This document shows, piece after piece, positions 61,562-64,000 of a stretch of 64,000 nucleotides of DNA. Under the pieces are notes generated by a model. That model was not told the origin of the DNA. It saw only the letters and a program-made list of their open reading frames with translations, and did not search any database. Source of the DNA: Micromonospora citrea (GTDB lineage: Bacteria > Actinomycetota > Actinomycetes > Mycobacteriales > Micromonosporaceae); NCBI RefSeq assembly GCF_900090315.1, contig NZ_FMHZ01000002.1, positions 2,334,501-2,398,500 of the forward strand, read 5' to 3'. Position 1 is the stretch's first letter; each line of letters starts with the position of its first letter. A program made the position numbers and the translations under genes.

Positions 61562-61791
61562 GGCCTGGCAGGGCCTGCGAGCGGCGGACACCGCGTCCCA
61601 TCTCCGGCCGATGACCGGCGAGGCGCGGACCCAGCGGCAAGCGGCCTGACGTCGGCAGGCAGCGACCCCGAACCCCACGGCGAGCGGCCTGGCGCCGGAC
61701 AGGCCAACGACCCCCGAACCCCACCGCAAGCCACCCCACGCCGACAGGCCAGCGAAGCATCGAACGGCGCGCCACCCGGCAGGCGGATGCC

Positions 61792-61810
61792 TGAGTCGTT
61801 TACGACATCA
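61792..61810. repeat. 19-bp dyad motif, copy at 61.8 kb
   Basis: Identical to 61543-61561 and in the same orientation, 249 bp away. GAGCT or AGCTC is found next to several copies. Confidence 0.75.
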
Positions 61811-61982
61811 GCTCGACAGGGGCCGACAGACAACACCCCGGCAGCCGACCGACACCGAACGTACCGCTCGCGCGCCGGCAACAAGGCCGCCAGGGCCAGA
61901 CCGACAGAATCCGACAGGAGACCAGGTCACCAGCAGGCCGGCGGGACCAGCCGGGGATCAGCGCGCGACAGTACCGTCGAGC

Positions 61983-62951
61983 TCAGCGGCCGGCTCTGGC
62001 CCGCAGCAGTCGGGGCATCGCCGCCAGGCCCGTGATCGGGCGGAACTCCCTGGCCGCGCGGGCCAGCGCGGCGTACTCGTCGTCGGCCAGGTCGATCTCG
62101 GCGGCCGCCGCGTTCCGCTCGACCTGCTCGACACCGGAGGCGCCGGGGATGGCCACCACGCAGGGGTGGCGCAGCAGGTAGGCCAGGGCGATCTGGCTGG
62201 GGGTCGCGTCGTGCGCGTCGGCCACCTGCCGCAGCGTGTCGATCAGCGGCGCGCCGCGCTCCAGGTTCTCGGGCAGAAAGTACGGGTTGGCCCGGCGCAC
62301 CGCCCCGCTCGGCGGGTTCTTCGCGTCGTAGCGGCCGGACAGGAAGCCCTGCGCCAGCGGGCTGTACGCGATGACCACCCGGCCGGCCCGCTTCGCGTAC
62401 GGCAGCAGGTCGTGCTCGGGCCCGCGGTCGATCATGCTGTAGCGGACCTGGTTGCTCAGCACCCGCCGACCGAGCGCGGCCTCGGCGACCTGCCAACGGC
62501 GCAGGCCGTAGTTGCTGACGCCGACCTCGCCGACCAGCCCGACGTCCTGCAGCGCGCGCATGCCGCGCATGGTGGTGTGGTCGGCGACCAGCGGGTGCGG
62601 CTGGTGCACCTGGTAGAGGTCGAGGTGGCCGACGCCGAGCCGGGCGGCGGAGGCGACCGCCCGCTGCTGCACCACCGGGGCGACCGGCAGCACCGGGAAG
62701 ATCTTGGTGGCGAGCACGACCTTGTGCCGGTCGTCGCCGAGCGCCTCGCCGAGGATCCGCTCGCTGCGCCCGAAGCCGTACAGCTCGGCGGTGTCGAAGA
62801 CGGTGATGCCGAGGTCGACGGCCCGTCGGACGATCTCGGCCGCGCGGCGCTCGTACCCGGGGCCGTAGCCCCACTCCCGGGACCCGAACTGCCAGGTGCC
62901 GAGGCCGATCTTGGACAGGGGCTTCGGGGTGTCGACCGGGACGAAACGCAT
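61983..62951 (-). CDS. Aldo/keto reductase
   Basis: A 322-residue aldo/keto reductase barrel. The catalytic tetrad is visible: Asp and Tyr in TVFDTAELYGFGRSE, Lys in VVLATKIFP and His in LYQVHQPHP. The cofactor end is IAYSPLAQGFL and IPGASGVEQVERN. The physiological substrate is unknown. It is divergent from the second aldo/keto reductase at 63041. Confidence 0.88.
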   Translation of the reverse strand: MRFVPVDTPKPLSKIGLGTWQFGSREWGYGPGYERRAAEIVRRAVDLGITVFDTAELYGFGRSERILGEALGDDRHKVVLATKIFPVLPVAPVVQQRAVASAARLGVGHLDLYQVHQPHPLVADHTTMRGMRALQDVGLVGEVGVSNYGLRRWQVAEAALGRRVLSNQVRYSMIDRGPEHDLLPYAKRAGRVVIAYSPLAQGFLSGRYDAKNPPSGAVRRANPYFLPENLERGAPLIDTLRQVADAHDATPSQIALAYLLRHPCVVAIPGASGVEQVERNAAAAEIDLADDEYAALARAAREFRPITGLAAMPRLLRARAGR

Positions 62952-63040
62952 GGTCCCGAAACTACCCCGACGTCCCCTCCGCCAGTCCCCTTCGCCGCGG
63001 TCCGTGCCAGCCGGAACCGGACGGGCATAGGGTCTTGGTC

Positions 63041-64000
63041 GTGACCTACCTCGCCGCGGACGACCGCTACGACCAGATGACCTACCGCCGCAGCGGGCGC
63101 AGCGGTCTGCGGCTGCCCGCGATCTCGCTCGGGCTGTGGCACAACTTCGGCCCGGACCGGCCGTACGAGCGACAGCGGGACATCGTCCGTCGCGCCTTCG
63201 ACCTCGGCGTGACCCACTTCGACCTGGCCAACAACTACGGGCCGCCGCCCGGCGCCGCCGAGGAGAACTTCGGCCGGATGCTCGCCACCGACCTCAAGGC
63301 GTACCGGGACGAGCTGGTGGTCTCCAGCAAGGCCGGCTACCTGATGTGGCCCGGCCCGTACGGCGAGTGGGGCTCACGCAAGTACCTGGTCGCCTCCCTG
63401 GACCAGTCGCTGCGCCGCCTCGGGCTGGACTACGTCGACATCTTCTACTCGCACCGCTTCGACCCGGACACTCCGCTGGAGGAGACGATGGGCGCGCTCG
63501 ACGCCGTCGTCCGCTCCGGCAAGGCGCTGTACGTCGGCGTCTCCAACTACGACTCGGCGCAGACCGAGCGGGCCGCCGCGATCCTGCGCGACCTGGGCAC
63601 CCCGCTGCTGATCAACCAGCCTTCGTACTCGATGCTCAACCGCTGGACCGAGGCGGACGGCCTGCTGGACACGCTGGAGCGGGTCGGCGCCGGCTGCATC
63701 GCCTACAGCCCGCTCGCCCAGGGTCTGCTCACCGACCGCTACCTGGGCGGCATTCCCGAGGACTCCCGGGTACGCACCAGCGTCTTCCTCGACGAGAGCG
63801 ACCTGGACGAGCGGCGGATGGCCACCATCCGGGCGCTCGGCGCGGTCGCGGCGGGGCGCGGCCAGTCGCTGGCCCAGCTCGCGCTCGCCTGGGCGCTGCG
63901 CGACCCGCGGATGACCAGCCTGATCATCGGGGCGAGCAGCGTGCCGCAGCTGGAGGCGAACATCGCCGCGCTGGACAACCTCGACCTCACCGCCGAGGAA
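63041..64000 (+). CDS. Aldo/keto reductase, YghZ/MgrA-like (partial, runs off the window)
   Basis: An open frame from GTG 63041 to the last base (320 codons, no stop). It resembles L-glyceraldehyde 3-phosphate reductase-type aldo/keto reductases: MTYRRSGRSGLRLPAISLGL, THFDLANNYGPPPGAAEENF, VVSSKAGYLMWPGPYG, DIFYSHRFDPDTP and YSPLAQGLLTDRYL. Only about the last ten to twenty residues seem to be missing. The partner gene at 61983-62951 is divergent and from another branch of the superfamily. Confidence 0.88.
   Translation, partial: MTYLAADDRYDQMTYRRSGRSGLRLPAISLGLWHNFGPDRPYERQRDIVRRAFDLGVTHFDLANNYGPPPGAAEENFGRMLATDLKAYRDELVVSSKAGYLMWPGPYGEWGSRKYLVASLDQSLRRLGLDYVDIFYSHRFDPDTPLEETMGALDAVVRSGKALYVGVSNYDSAQTERAAAILRDLGTPLLINQPSYSMLNRWTEADGLLDTLERVGAGCIAYSPLAQGLLTDRYLGGIPEDSRVRTSVFLDESDLDERRMATIRALGAVAAGRGQSLAQLALAWALRDPRMTSLIIGASSVPQLEANIAALDNLDLTAEE

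Larger units (their letters stand above)
61438..61982. other. Repeat-rich intergenic stretch
   Basis: No gene is convincing in these 545 bases. They contain two copies of the 19-bp dyad motif (61543-61561 and 61792-61810) and, between them from about 61,635 to 61,760, three degenerate units of about 45 bp sharing AAGCGGCCTG, GGCAGGC and GACCCCGAACCCCA-like blocks. Confidence 0.65.

Overview
The window is very GC-rich actinobacterial DNA. It fits a member of the Micromonosporaceae. A secreted acylase gene matches, from memory, the aculeacin A acylase of Actinoplanes utahensis almost domain for domain. A gene pair for 10-methyl branched fatty acids (tmsA/tmsB type) fits the lipids of this family. 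Most coding regions in the right two thirds are above 70% GC with strong third-position G/C bias. Family level is inference.

Bases 1 to about 20,500 are a defence island with visibly lower GC on its left part (one sampled line is near 55%, many near 60-63%). In order it encodes a Vsr T:G mismatch nuclease, a GHKL (MORC/MutL-like) ATPase, a leftward cytosine-C5 methyltransferase fused to a MIG/MutY-like DNA glycosylase domain, a second GHKL ATPase, a Z1-domain P-loop ATPase, a PD-(D/E)XK nuclease of the DUF4420 type, an AIPR abortive-infection protein, a large DNA-binding protein (sigma-70 region 4, RpoA-CTD-like and HARE-type winged helices), and a leftward 1922-residue SF1 helicase with a Vsr/DUF559-fold nuclease. 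The Z1, DUF4420 and AIPR genes overlap by ATGA/GTGA junctions. The GHKL/Z1/REase/m5C-methylase association was predicted as a restriction system by Iyer, Abhiman and Aravind (2008). What looks new here is (i) a roughly 125-residue domain shared by the C-terminal parts of the DNA-binding protein and the helicase, (ii) a 35-bp element (29 matches) present both upstream of the methylase and upstream of the helicase, (iii) the methylase-glycosylase fusion whose catalytic Asp seems lost, and (iv) a GC break inside the helicase gene exactly where its accessory C-terminal tail begins.

From 21 kb to the end the content is chromosomal and mixed: an APH-like kinase, an ECF sigma factor fused to a CAP domain, a membrane-anchored nuclease-toxin candidate with a possible immunity gene, small metabolic and regulator genes (VOC, HxlR, quinone reductase, TrmO, YidD), the aculeacin-type acylase next to a gluconokinase, a TetR/hydrolase pair with two clear palindromic operators, TipA-like, ArsR-like and S41 peptidase genes, a Cas4/RecB-like Fe-S nuclease with an unknown partner, an epimerase, SRPBCC/HTH genes, tmsA/tmsB, an SDR/TetR pair, a MoxR/VWA pair, an erythromycin-esterase-like/DUF6194 fusion with a divergent double-MerR regulator, a two-component system, and two aldo/keto reductases, the last running off the end.

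Several intergenic gaps carry tandem repeats: an 80-bp unit at 40.4 kb whose 19-bp dyad motif recurs at 61.5 and 61.8 kb, a 36-bp unit at 52.5 kb and a 20-bp duplication at 50.4 kb. No tRNA, rRNA, transposase, integrase or CRISPR array was recognised.
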